Source of the DNA: Flammeovirgaceae bacterium UBA2371
GTDB taxonomy: Bacteria > Bacteroidota > Bacteroidia > Cytophagales > Cyclobacteriaceae
Reading direction: 5' to 3'
Length of the DNA: 64,000 nucleotides
NCBI GenBank assembly: GCA_002345965.1
Contig: DDTF01000037.1
Location: forward strand, 1 to 64,000
The notes under the pieces are model-generated. The model was not told the DNA's origin. It worked only from the letters and a program-made list of their open reading frames with translations, and searched no databases. Shown here piece after piece: positions 9,354 through 17,460 of the stretch. The number at the start of each line of letters is the position of its first letter. Positions within the stretch are counted from its first letter, which is position 1. Both the position numbers and the translations under genes were made by a program.

Positions 9354-11054
9354 ATGCTCCACATCTATTGTCACTCAAAAAAAATTCTTATCGCTGTAGG
9401 ATTCATCATTTCAGCCCTGCTGTTAGCAAACTGTACCAACTCCAGGGAGGGAAAGATATCAACTGATGATGTGAAAGGCGCGCAAAATTTAATTGGAATA
9501 GAATTTTCCGACCAGGAAATAGATACACTGGTCAGTTACCTTGAAGAAAACAGAAATGGGTATGATACCATGCGCCTTTTCAAGCTGGATTATGGTGTTG
9601 CCCCCGCCCTTTATTTTGACCCCAGGCCAGACAATTTTGCTCATAAAGTACGCGCGAATGCATCGGATTATAAATTACCAGTGTCCGTCTCTTTACCAGA
9701 AACCGATGAAGAAATTGCTTTTTTGACTGTAGCACAACTTAGCCATCTTATTAAGAACAGGAAAATCACATCCACCAAACTCACGCAAATTTATATTGGT
9801 CGCATAAAAAAATTCAATGATACTTTGCAGGCAGCCGTTACCCTCACTGAAGAACTGGCGATGCTGCAAGCTAAAAAAGCGGATGAAGAAATCACCAACG
9901 GCAATTATAGGGGTCCACTTCACGGCATCCCATATGGTATTAAGGATTTGTTTTCCGTTCCGGGCTACAAAACCACATGGGGAGCCACTCCCTATAAAGA
10001 TCAGCAGTTTGAAGAAACGGCTGCTATTGTGCAAAAGCTGGAAGATGCAGGCGCAGTGCTGGTTGCCAAGTTAACTTCAGGAGCCCTGGCACGTGGAGAT
10101 GTGTGGTTTGGAGGCAAAACCAAAAACCCGTGGGACCTGAAGCAAGGTGCAAGTGGCTCATCTGCCGGATCGGCATCAGCCACAGCGGCAGGACTTGTTG
10201 CCTTTTCCATCGGAACTGAAACGTTGGGTTCCATTATATCCCCATCCACAAGATGTGGCGTAACTGGCTTGCGCCCCAGTTTTGGAAGTATAAGTCGTGC
10301 TGGTGGAATGAGTTTGTCCTGGTCTATGGATAAAGCGGGGCCAATTTGCAGATCTGCACAAGATTGTGCTATTGTCTACAATATCATCAAAGGAAAAACC
10401 GGATCAGTGGAAAAAGACCGGTCAGTAATTGATTATCCTTTTGCTTTTAATCCACCTGCTGACTTGAGCGGTTACAAGATTGGGTACTTCAAACATTTGT
10501 TTGACAAGGACACATCAAAAGTAGGCGCTAACAATGCCTCTTCACTTGAAACGCTAAAAAGTTTAGGTGCTGAGCTGGTGGAGGTCACGATGCCCGACTC
10601 AATTCCTTTTGACGTATTCGACATTATTCTAAGAGCAGAAGCAGGGGCATTTTTTGATGATCTGGTATTGGAACATAAAGACCGTTCGATGGTGGAACAG
10701 GACAAAGGTTCGCGATCCAACTCACTCAGGCAGTCGCGGTTTATAACTGCAGTTGAATATCTGCAAGCTAATCGTCACAGAAAAATTTTGATCGAGAAAT
10801 TCAATCAGATTATCAAGTCGTACGATTTTATAGTGTCTCCCACTTTCGGACGCAATCAGTCACTTACCACTAACCTTACTGGGCATCCGGCCATTAGTAT
10901 TCCAAATGGGTTTGATAAATTGGCACATCCCACATCTGTTACCTTAATTGGCAACTTGTACGATGAAGCTCCATTGTTGGAAGCCGCCTATATTATCCAG
11001 CAAGCCACAGATTTTGATGAAAAACACCCACCCTATTTCTTAAACAAAAAATAA
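9354..11054 (+). CDS. Lipoprotein amidase, amidase-signature family
   Basis: The N-terminus is a lipoprotein signal with lipobox LANC (Cys27), so the enzyme is probably membrane-anchored outside the cytoplasm. The amidase-signature triad is present: Lys197 in YGIKDLF, cis-Ser270 in the GSSAGSA loop and nucleophile Ser293 in LGSIIS. The family hydrolyses amides such as peptide-amide or acylamide bonds; the substrate is unknown. It is not GatA, because of the export signal and the isolated position away from gatBC. A roughly 100-residue N-terminal extension precedes the catalytic domain. The M20D gene downstream starts 95 bases later. Confidence 0.85.
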   Translation: MLHIYCHSKKILIAVGFIISALLLANCTNSREGKISTDDVKGAQNLIGIEFSDQEIDTLVSYLEENRNGYDTMRLFKLDYGVAPALYFDPRPDNFAHKVRANASDYKLPVSVSLPETDEEIAFLTVAQLSHLIKNRKITSTKLTQIYIGRIKKFNDTLQAAVTLTEELAMLQAKKADEEITNGNYRGPLHGIPYGIKDLFSVPGYKTTWGATPYKDQQFEETAAIVQKLEDAGAVLVAKLTSGALARGDVWFGGKTKNPWDLKQGASGSSAGSASATAAGLVAFSIGTETLGSIISPSTRCGVTGLRPSFGSISRAGGMSLSWSMDKAGPICRSAQDCAIVYNIIKGKTGSVEKDRSVIDYPFAFNPPADLSGYKIGYFKHLFDKDTSKVGANNASSLETLKSLGAELVEVTMPDSIPFDVFDIILRAEAGAFFDDLVLEHKDRSMVEQDKGSRSNSLRQSRFITAVEYLQANRHRKILIEKFNQIIKSYDFIVSPTFGRNQSLTTNLTGHPAISIPNGFDKLAHPTSVTLIGNLYDEAPLLEAAYIIQQATDFDEKHPPYFLNKK

Positions 11055-11149
11055 TCCAGGATTGAAGCAAACTTCAATTACTCTAATAAGAACTGGAACC
11101 TTTGTGTTGATTTGACTACTTTCGTTATACAAACCTAAACTTCAAGACC

Positions 11150-12448
11150 GTGCGCATCGCTACATTACTTTTCATATTAGTCTTTACTTCTTCCTTCGTG
11201 GCGGGACCTCCCATTGTAGACAAGAAAATAATTAAGGATGACCTTCCCTTTCTGGTTGAGTTCTATAAAACAAGACACAAAAATCCAGAAATATCCCTTC
11301 AGGAAAAAGGAACATCAAAGGCACTTGCCACAGAGTTGAGGAAAGTTGGATTTACAGTAACTGAAAATTTTGGTGGATATGGTATAGTCGGTGTTTTCAA
11401 AAATGGAAACGGACCCACCATCCTTTATCGAACAGATATGGATGCGCTGCCAATGTATGAAAAGACAGATTTGGCTTACCAAAGCCAACTGAAAGCTACC
11501 CTTAATGGAGAGGAAGTGGGCACCATGCATTCCTGTGGACATGACATTCATATGACTACCTGGTTAGGTACGGCCAGAGCCATGGTTGCCATGAAAGATA
11601 AATGGAAAGGCACTTTGTTGTTAATTGGCCAGCCCGCAGAAGAGATTGGTGCCGGAGCTAAAATGATGCTTGAAGCAGGTTTATATCAGAAATTCGGAGT
11701 TCCTAATTATGGTTTGGGCTTACATTCCAGTCCTACACTACCTGCAGGCAAAGTGGGAATTGGAAAAGGCTTTGTTATGGCCAGCTCTCAAAGCGTGGAC
11801 ATCAATGTTTACGGTGTTGGTTCTCATGGGGCATCACCTCATATGTCAATCGATCCAATTGTGCTGAGCAGCATGTTGGTAATGGAATTACAAACCATCG
11901 TAAGCCGAAATGTTAAACCCACTGAATCGGCAGTAGTGACTGTTGGCACCATCCGAGGTGGTACTGTTGGCAATATCATCCCTGATATGGTAACGCTGAA
12001 ACTCACTGTACGGTCATTCAAGGAGGAAGTACTTGAAGTTGTGAATAAGCGAATTAAAGAAATAGCGAGAGGTGTGGGTATAGCTGCTGGCTTGCCCGAA
12101 GACAAAATGCCAGAAGTGATTATACGGGAAGCAGGACCCGCCAACTTTAACAATCCAGCCATGACATCGCGTGTAATTCAATCTGCCACTTCTGCGATTG
12201 GCAAGGAGAATGTAATCGATGAAGAACCCGTAATGCTGTCGGAAGACTTTTCATACTATGGTCAAACGGAGCACAAAGTACCTACTGTATTTTATTGGTT
12301 AGGCACCGTACCTGATGCACGAATGAAAAAAGGAGACTTGCCAGGATTGCACTCACCCTTCTATTATCCGCAACCAGAGATTTCATTAGAAACCGGAGTG
12401 ACTGTAACTTCTCAGGCTTTGATGGATTTGTTTAACACTAAAATGTAA
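11150..12448 (+). CDS. Secreted M20D amidohydrolase (hippurate/IAA-amino-acid hydrolase-like)
   Basis: A 432-residue metallohydrolase with a Sec signal peptide directly after a GTG start. M20D metal ligands are visible: Cys129 and His131 in HSCGHD, Glu164-Glu165 in GQPAEE, and His192 in LGLHSS. The dimerisation-domain motif HGASPH and the late MLSEDFSYY motif follow. The family removes amino acids from N-acyl conjugates or deacetylates amino acids. With the upstream lipoprotein amidase and the nearby D-aminoacylase it suggests periplasmic scavenging of acylated amino acids, which is inference. It overlaps the convergent DUF6702 gene by 11 bases. Confidence 0.87.
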   Translation: MRIATLLFILVFTSSFVAGPPIVDKKIIKDDLPFLVEFYKTRHKNPEISLQEKGTSKALATELRKVGFTVTENFGGYGIVGVFKNGNGPTILYRTDMDALPMYEKTDLAYQSQLKATLNGEEVGTMHSCGHDIHMTTWLGTARAMVAMKDKWKGTLLLIGQPAEEIGAGAKMMLEAGLYQKFGVPNYGLGLHSSPTLPAGKVGIGKGFVMASSQSVDINVYGVGSHGASPHMSIDPIVLSSMLVMELQTIVSRNVKPTESAVVTVGTIRGGTVGNIIPDMVTLKLTVRSFKEEVLEVVNKRIKEIARGVGIAAGLPEDKMPEVIIREAGPANFNNPAMTSRVIQSATSAIGKENVIDEEPVMLSEDFSYYGQTEHKVPTVFYWLGTVPDARMKKGDLPGLHSPFYYPQPEISLETGVTVTSQALMDLFNTKM

Positions 12449-12950
12449 CTACTCCTTTTGATTCAGATTTAGTAATTCTTAAAAATCTCTTTTGATCACC
12501 ATGATGGATTGATACTACGTTAGATTGAGTAGGAAATAATTCCATTAAATAATCAGCGGTAATGCTCACTTCCTTCCATTGAGAAGGACAATCTATTTGA
12601 AAATGAAACCAAATGGCATCCCCATTGGATTCACAGGTAGTTAATCTCAAATCAAGAAGTTTGTCATTAACTGAATAACTGAAGTGTTTCATGAAATACC
12701 GCTCAACGTCTGTTTTATTTTGATTGCACGCGGATGCATCCATCAAGCTGATGTTCTTGTTGAATGCATTCTTAAGGGCATCTTCCATGTCATTTGTAAA
12801 AACCTTTACTTTGATGGTGGCCATTTCATCACCCTGATTGTGATTAATCTCAACAACCGAAATGTAAATGGCATGATCCCCTTTAGAATCAAGACTCACA
12901 GGGCCTATTCCTAAAATGGTCAATAACAATACGAAAGAAATGCTGTACAC
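12438..12950 (-). CDS. DUF6702 family secreted protein
   Basis: A 170-residue exported protein with a short N-terminal hydrophobic signal. The segment HAIYISVVEINHNQ...MATIKVKVFTNDMEDAL is typical of DUF6702, a Bacteroidota family of unknown function, and continues with a conserved Cys pair region and a WFHFQIDCP-like strand. The rest is predicted beta-rich. The family is often found near peptidase genes; here it converges on the M20D gene. No catalytic residues are evident. Confidence 0.65.
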   Translation of the reverse strand: MYSISFVLLLTILGIGPVSLDSKGDHAIYISVVEINHNQGDEMATIKVKVFTNDMEDALKNAFNKNISLMDASACNQNKTDVERYFMKHFSYSVNDKLLDLRLTTCESNGDAIWFHFQIDCPSQWKEVSITADYLMELFPTQSNVVSIHHGDQKRFLRITKSESKGVVTF

Positions 12951-12981
12951 AATACCTTATAAAGTGATCAACTAATATAGT

Positions 12982-13410
12982 TTACTTCCGCTTGATCTGA
13001 ACATTATTAAGAACATTAGACTGCGGCCAAGGAAAAATATATGTTACTTCTTCCACATTCATAACGGTGAAGTCATCACTGGCACTTACGTTGCTAAAGA
13101 TAATGTCATAAGGCTTAACCAGTTCTGCGTCATTGGCATTAATTCGAATACGCCCAATATTACTTTCCGTTATTCCTTCGGTTTGAACCTCCGCCCTACC
13201 TTCCTTACCTTCCACCACAATTAATTGATTGGTTACTTTTAGCAATTCACTGTCACCGCCTACAATATCAAAACTAACCGTTATTTTTTCATCAGGGGTG
13301 GTGTATGTCCAAGACCCGATAAGAGAAGTAAAGCCAACTTCGTCCTCTTTACCACAAGAGGTTGCAAAAAAATAGGTAGCGATAAACAATAAGACACTAA
13401 TTCTCTTCAT
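12982..13410 (-). CDS. Hypothetical lipoprotein
   Basis: The ATG at 13410 gives a lipoprotein signal with lipobox ATSC, so a lipid-anchored envelope protein of about 142 residues is predicted. After the anchor the sequence begins with LIGSWTYT, a start seen in lipocalin-like small lipoproteins of Bacteroidota, and continues as short beta strands. I do not recognise a family. It is 31 bases upstream of, and co-directional with, the DUF6702 gene, so the two are probably co-transcribed. Confidence 0.65.
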   Translation of the reverse strand: MKRISVLLFIATYFFATSCGKEDEVGFTSLIGSWTYTTPDEKITVSFDIVGGDSELLKVTNQLIVVEGKEGRAEVQTEGITESNIGRIRINANDAELVKPYDIIFSNVSASDDFTVMNVEEVTYIFPWPQSNVLNNVQIKRK

Positions 13411-13572
13411 GGTTTTGACTTTGACCTTGGTGATAAGTAAATGATAGCATTTCAGAAAGACCAACAATGTTTATTTATAGATCGTTCAGGAAAATTCAAG
13501 GTAACCAATTCCAACTCATTCCGAATCACTTAAATTGCGTGATCAATTTATAATACGTTTTATAATCAAAGA

Positions 13573-13992
13573 ATGCCCCTTCTGGAAAAATTTCTCCACG
13601 TTAAAAAGTCACGAATCCCCAAAGCCGGATATGGTTTATTCACCAAACGCAAAATATTGAAGGGCGCATGCATTGTTGAGTACAAAGGACGCCTTCAAAA
13701 ATGGAGCGAAGTTAAAGACCAGGATGGCTACAATGGATATCTTTTGCGTGTCAACTTGTATTGGGCGATCAATGCATTACCCTACAAAAAGGCATTGGGC
13801 CGATTTGCCAATGACGCAAAAGGACTTAATAGAAATAAAATGTTGGCGAACAATGCTGAATATTTATTAGAAGGTAAGCGCTGTTATATTTTTGCAAAAA
13901 GGGATATTGAGCCAGGCGAAGAAATTCTGGTTGGATATGGAAGGGAATACTGGAATCTTATCAAAAAGATCGCCAAAAACCCACGGAAATAA
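13573..13992 (+). CDS. Small SET-domain protein (putative lysine methyltransferase)
   Basis: A 139-residue protein that is essentially only a SET domain. The N-terminal strand pattern SRIPKAGYGLFTKRKILKGACIVEYKG matches the SET start, where GxGLF binds S-adenosylmethionine. GRFANDAKG and LANNAEY stand where RFxNHSCxPN usually is, and RDIEPGEEILVGYGREYW is the usual C-terminal block with the catalytic-region tyrosines. SET proteins methylate lysine side chains. The next gene on the same strand is HU, a Lys-rich DNA-binding protein, which makes HU a candidate substrate by position only. Confidence 0.75.
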   Translation: MPLLEKFLHVKKSRIPKAGYGLFTKRKILKGACIVEYKGRLQKWSEVKDQDGYNGYLLRVNLYWAINALPYKKALGRFANDAKGLNRNKMLANNAEYLLEGKRCYIFAKRDIEPGEEILVGYGREYWNLIKKIAKNPRK

Positions 13993-14031
13993 GCGCTGGC
14001 ATTTAATTTAGGTGACTTTTGATAAAATGAG

Positions 14032-14061
14032 TTTGCTATGACTAAAAAGGATATATATTTG
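14032..14061 (+). promoter_or_regulatory. Promoter of the HU gene
   Basis: TTTG at 14032-14035, an 18-base spacer and a perfect TATATTTG at 14054-14061 match the Bacteroidota sigma-factor consensus. It leaves a leader of about 35 bases and lets HU be expressed independently of the SET gene. Confidence 0.65.
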
Positions 14062-14102
14062 CGACCCATAAGTAATTCATTAAACACTTACCGTACTTTT
14101 TT

Positions 14103-14372
14103 ATGACTAAAGCTGAACTTATTAGCAAAATTGCAGACGATGCAGGCATCACTAAGGTAGCCGCTACTGCCGCATTAAATTCTTTCTTTGAAGGAGTTAC
14201 TAAAACTTTAAAAAGTGGAAACAAATTGACACTTGTTGGTTTTGGTACTTTCTCTGTTACCAAAAGAGCAGCAAGAAAAGGCCGCAATCCTTTCACTGGC
14301 GAAGAGATCAAAATCAAGGCCAAGAAAGTTGCAAAGTTTAAGGCAAGCAAAGAGCTATCTGGCAAAATCTAA
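14103..14372 (+). CDS. HU-family DNA-binding protein
   Basis: An 89-residue nucleoid protein with the complete HU/IHF fold: helical N-terminus MTKAELISKIAD, dimerisation segment NKLTLVGFGTFSV, and the DNA-bending arm KRAARKGRNPFTGEEIKIKA. The C-terminus (KKVAKFKASKELSGKI) is normal in length, without the Lys-rich tail of some relatives. It has its own promoter and a strong terminator, so it is probably a highly expressed monocistronic gene. The SET-domain gene lies 110 bases upstream on the same strand. Confidence 0.95.
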   Translation: MTKAELISKIADDAGITKVAATAALNSFFEGVTKTLKSGNKLTLVGFGTFSVTKRAARKGRNPFTGEEIKIKAKKVAKFKASKELSGKI

Positions 14373-14391
14373 TAGCTTCCATATCAAAATT

Positions 14392-14424
14392 AAAACCCTG
14401 AAGAAATTCAGGGTTTTTTTTATT
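14392..14424 (+). terminator. Intrinsic terminator after HU
   Basis: An 11-base perfect stem AAAACCCTGAA / TTCAGGGTTTT with a GAAA tetraloop (14403-14406), followed by a T-run. The A-rich left side lets it also serve the convergent OmpA-family gene. Confidence 0.9.
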
Positions 14425-14437
14425 TCAAATTAAATTT

Positions 14438-15763
14438 CTACTCCTCAAGTATTTCTACATCAACACGAACATTTTTCTTAGCGTTGGCACTGTTCTTGTC
14501 ATGTAGCATTCTTCCACCACCCCAGGCCTTAACCAAAATACGATCTGCGGAGATGCCCTGAGCAACAAGCCAATCCTTGATGACCTCAGCCCTTTGCCTG
14601 GACAATTCTTTTGCCGAACCAGATCCATCCTTCACATCATCTGCCAAGGAAAAGAAAGATTTACTAGGACCCATAGTAATTATCCTTCCTCTTGACTTTC
14701 CATTTGTATGGCCATGTAACATGATTTTATAGTTTGGATTTTCATTCATCATCACCAGCAAACTATTGAGCTGATACCTGGATTCTGGCAGCATGATGGC
14801 AGCATCATTATAGAAGAAAACATTATAAAGTGTATTGATATCTCCTTTGTGATAGCGTGCGAGATCAAATTTGATCACATAATGATTGCCCGCCCACTCA
14901 ATAAAATGGCTTGTACTATCCGCAGGAACAACACCATAATAAATATCATGTTGTAAAGGACGGTACCCAAATACATTGGCAATTAATGAAATTTTACCGC
15001 TCTTACTTTTTGGATCTGGCAGGGTCACGTATTCATTCCCTTTAATTTTTTCAACCAGCCTGGCTCTATCAATATCTATCACCTCTACCTCACCCTCTAT
15101 TTGACTATTGTTGGTTGCATTGTAGAGACTCAAATAAACAGAGGATTCTGCCAAAGGTTTAGGCTCAGTGATAGGATTTTCCTCAACAACCTCTTCCTTA
15201 GCAACAACTGGTGCTGGCGCTACCTCCTCTTCTTTCTTAACACCATTTTCGGGTAATTTGCTTTCAACAAACTCAGTTTGAGTTTCTTCTGCTACTTCCT
15301 CTTTCTGTTTAAGCTCTGCTGGTGACGGACTAATTGCGGCAACTGGTTCTTTTTGAGCAACTGCTGGTTGAGTTTCATTATCTGAAGTCTTTTCTTGATT
15401 GGCCAATAATTCAACCCTCGTTCCCAAATCATCCTTCATAATCCTCACCCAGGCTTTTTCAAATCCAGCATTCTTTCGTGTATTTAACATCTTTTGAATG
15501 GACTCATCAAAATCCTTGAAATAATCCAGATAGACATACAAATACTTGCGCCCCAAATCCGCGCCATAATTAGCATTAACACCATCCTTGTTAATGCGAT
15601 TAATATAATTCTGCGCGTAAGTCTCCTGGCCGAGTCGATAAGCAGCCACCACCACATAGTATCCCTTATCGAGAGGTACTGCAGGTGACTGTGCGCTACA
15701 TTTTGTATAAGTAAGGAATACAAAGGACAATAAGGTGAATGTCCCTTTAACTGATAGTTGCAT
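14438..15763 (-). CDS. OmpA-family envelope protein with N-terminal SPOR-like domain
   Basis: A 441-residue exported protein in three parts. After the signal peptide, residues about 30-100 (GYYVVVAAYRLGQETYAQNYINRI) resemble a SPOR-like module. Next is a Glu/Pro/Val-rich linker of low complexity (about 120-190). The C-terminal third is an OmpA-like peptidoglycan-binding domain with HGHTNGKSRG, LSRQRAEVIKDWL and NVRVDVEI. It probably tethers the outer membrane to peptidoglycan. A 29-residue insertion lies between the HGHTNG and SRQRAE segments. It is not PorE: no TPR or PD40 domain. Confidence 0.8.
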   Translation of the reverse strand: MQLSVKGTFTLLSFVFLTYTKCSAQSPAVPLDKGYYVVVAAYRLGQETYAQNYINRINKDGVNANYGADLGRKYLYVYLDYFKDFDESIQKMLNTRKNAGFEKAWVRIMKDDLGTRVELLANQEKTSDNETQPAVAQKEPVAAISPSPAELKQKEEVAEETQTEFVESKLPENGVKKEEEVAPAPVVAKEEVVEENPITEPKPLAESSVYLSLYNATNNSQIEGEVEVIDIDRARLVEKIKGNEYVTLPDPKSKSGKISLIANVFGYRPLQHDIYYGVVPADSTSHFIEWAGNHYVIKFDLARYHKGDINTLYNVFFYNDAAIMLPESRYQLNSLLVMMNENPNYKIMLHGHTNGKSRGRIITMGPSKSFFSLADDVKDGSGSAKELSRQRAEVIKDWLVAQGISADRILVKAWGGGRMLHDKNSANAKKNVRVDVEILEE

Positions 15764-15795
15764 TATTAAAGCCTTTGGTTATTCTAAATTTCATG

Positions 15796-15825
15796 CAAAT
15801 GTGACACTTTTTCAAGCTTTTTGAT
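15796..15825 (-). promoter_or_regulatory. Promoter of the OmpA/SPOR gene
   Basis: On the minus strand: TTG (15825-15823), 19-base spacer, CACATTTG (15803-15796; 7 of 8 to TAnnTTTG), about 33 bases before the ATG. Confidence 0.5.
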
Positions 15826-15845
15826 GATAATCAACTTAGCTGCAG

Positions 15846-16817
15846 CTACATATGTAAGAATCGAAGATTCTCTCTTAAAAAACCGGCTCCATACCCTACT
15901 AATTGCACTATTGCCGCTGGAGCCACAAGTAAGGTTACTTTTAAAGAATGAGTTTTTTCATAGGCTGAAATCGTGAGAGCAAGCAAATGCAATAGGTAAA
16001 CTCCGAACCCAAGTGCACTCCATCGGTAATCTATGGGTAACATAACTAATAAACTCAAAAGGCCAATCGTATAAAATGCCGGCAACCAATGTGTGATCTT
16101 TACCGCACCTGAATGTACCCTATTGACCAATACCCTCCCCCTTCCAAAATTGAAAACCTGCCAAAAAAACTGCTTGAAATTAGTCCTCCTTTTATGATAT
16201 ACATATGCTTCTGGAATGTAACCTATCCTAAATCCGGATTGCTTCATGCGGAGACTGAATTCAATATCTTCCGCAAACCGATCAAACTTAAAACCACCTG
16301 TTTTAAGAAATACATTTTTGCTTATACCCATATTAAAGCTTCGGGGTTGGAAGGAGCCAAGACGCTTCTCATTTCCCCGAATCCCACCCGTTGTAAATAC
16401 CGATGACATTGTAAATGCCATTGCTTGTTGTACCGCTGTAAATCCTTCATGACCTCTATCCGCGCCTCCCCAAGCATCCAGATGAGTGTGAGATAAAAAA
16501 TTTTCTACCGAAGAAAAATAATGCGGAGGAAGAATACAATCGGAATCAAACACAACAAAGTATTCTCCTCTGGCCTGCTGATAACCAAAATTTCTGCTTG
16601 GGCCAGGCCCCGAGTTGGGTTTAAAAAAATATTTGAGATTTAATCTATTGGTATATTTTTCATATACAGCCTCACAGGTTATGGTGGAACCGTCTTCCAC
16701 AATCAATACTTCAAAGTTAGTATACGTTTGGTGAGTAAGGCTCTCTAAAAGCTCCTCTATCTCCTGGGGTCTATTAAACACAGGGACAATAATCGAATAT
16801 CTTACTGCTGAACTCAT
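15846..16817 (-). CDS. Family 2 glycosyltransferase with C-terminal membrane segments
   Basis: A 323-residue GT-A fold enzyme: YSIIVPVFNRPQEIEELLESL start, EDGST, the nucleotide-sugar motif FDSDCILP (DxD) and a later ED in RFAEDIEFSLRMK that fits the catalytic base region. The last 90 residues contain two or three hydrophobic segments, so it is membrane-associated. It probably adds sugars to an envelope glycan or lipid; the donor is unknown. No polysaccharide cluster surrounds it. A CAAAAGTA (TACTTTTG on the coding strand) lies immediately before the start codon and may be its -7 element. Confidence 0.85.
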   Translation of the reverse strand: MSSAVRYSIIVPVFNRPQEIEELLESLTHQTYTNFEVLIVEDGSTITCEAVYEKYTNRLNLKYFFKPNSGPGPSRNFGYQQARGEYFVVFDSDCILPPHYFSSVENFLSHTHLDAWGGADRGHEGFTAVQQAMAFTMSSVFTTGGIRGNEKRLGSFQPRSFNMGISKNVFLKTGGFKFDRFAEDIEFSLRMKQSGFRIGYIPEAYVYHKRRTNFKQFFWQVFNFGRGRVLVNRVHSGAVKITHWLPAFYTIGLLSLLVMLPIDYRWSALGFGVYLLHLLALTISAYEKTHSLKVTLLVAPAAIVQLVGYGAGFLRENLRFLHM

Positions 16818-16917
16818 CTACACAAAAGTAATCAATTGATTATATTAGCCCCGTTAGGAACTATACTACATGGTTCAATCTTATTAATACTATTCAAACT
16901 TATTGGTTATCCTTTCA

Positions 16918-17436
16918 ATGAAAAAGAGAACTTACCTGCTTATTTATTTCTTTATGGCTTCCGGTGTGCATTTCGCCCTGGGTCAGCAAAAGGATTACAG
17001 CGCTGATGTATCCTCTAAAGAATCTATTGTTAAAGCACTTTATGAGGTCATTTCCGGTACACCCGATCAACCGAGAGACTGGGCGCGCTTTAGAAATCTA
17101 TTTTTACCAGAGGCAAGATTAATTCCAACCGGAAAAAGTAAAGAAGGCATCTTTACCATCAGAACCATTACTCCCGAAGAATACATTCAGAGTTTTACAA
17201 AAAATATTAAAACAGGCTTCTTCGAAACAGAATTATACCAAACAGCAGAAGAATACGGAACGATTGCCCATGTGTTCAGTACTTATGAAACCCGTGAAAT
17301 CGCTAATGGGCCTGTAACCAATCGAGGCATCAATAGCATTCAATTGTACAAGGATACCAATCGTTATTACGTAGTAAACATATTCTGGTGTGCTGAAAGC
17401 ATGGGCTTTGTATTACCTGAAAAATATTTAAAATAA
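16918..17436 (+). CDS. Secreted NTF2/SnoaL-like protein
   Basis: The ATG at 16918 gives a signal peptide (MKKRTYLLIYFFMASGVHFALG). The mature 150 residues fit the NTF2-like cone fold: an N-terminal helix with KALYEVISG, then WARFRNLFLPEARLIP, and beta strands with AHVFSTYETRE and GINSIQLYKDTNRYYVVNIFW. Such domains are used both as enzymes and as binding modules; no catalytic residues can be assigned. It lies 24 bases upstream of the M20 peptidase gene, so the two probably form one transcript. Confidence 0.7.
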   Translation: MKKRTYLLIYFFMASGVHFALGQQKDYSADVSSKESIVKALYEVISGTPDQPRDWARFRNLFLPEARLIPTGKSKEGIFTIRTITPEEYIQSFTKNIKTGFFETELYQTAEEYGTIAHVFSTYETREIANGPVTNRGINSIQLYKDTNRYYVVNIFWCAESMGFVLPEKYLK

Positions 17437-17460
17437 CAGTAAACAAATTAATCTTTAAAA

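Noticed and set aside
14438..15763. PorE identity for the SPOR/OmpA protein
   Set aside because: It lacks TPR and PD40 domains; the better PorE-like candidate is at 60441-62423.
15781..15789. ATTCTAAAT half-site upstream of the OmpA/SPOR gene, and another at 20148-20156
   Set aside because: Only one arm is present, and single 9-base AT-rich arms are expected by chance; neither gene has an iron link.
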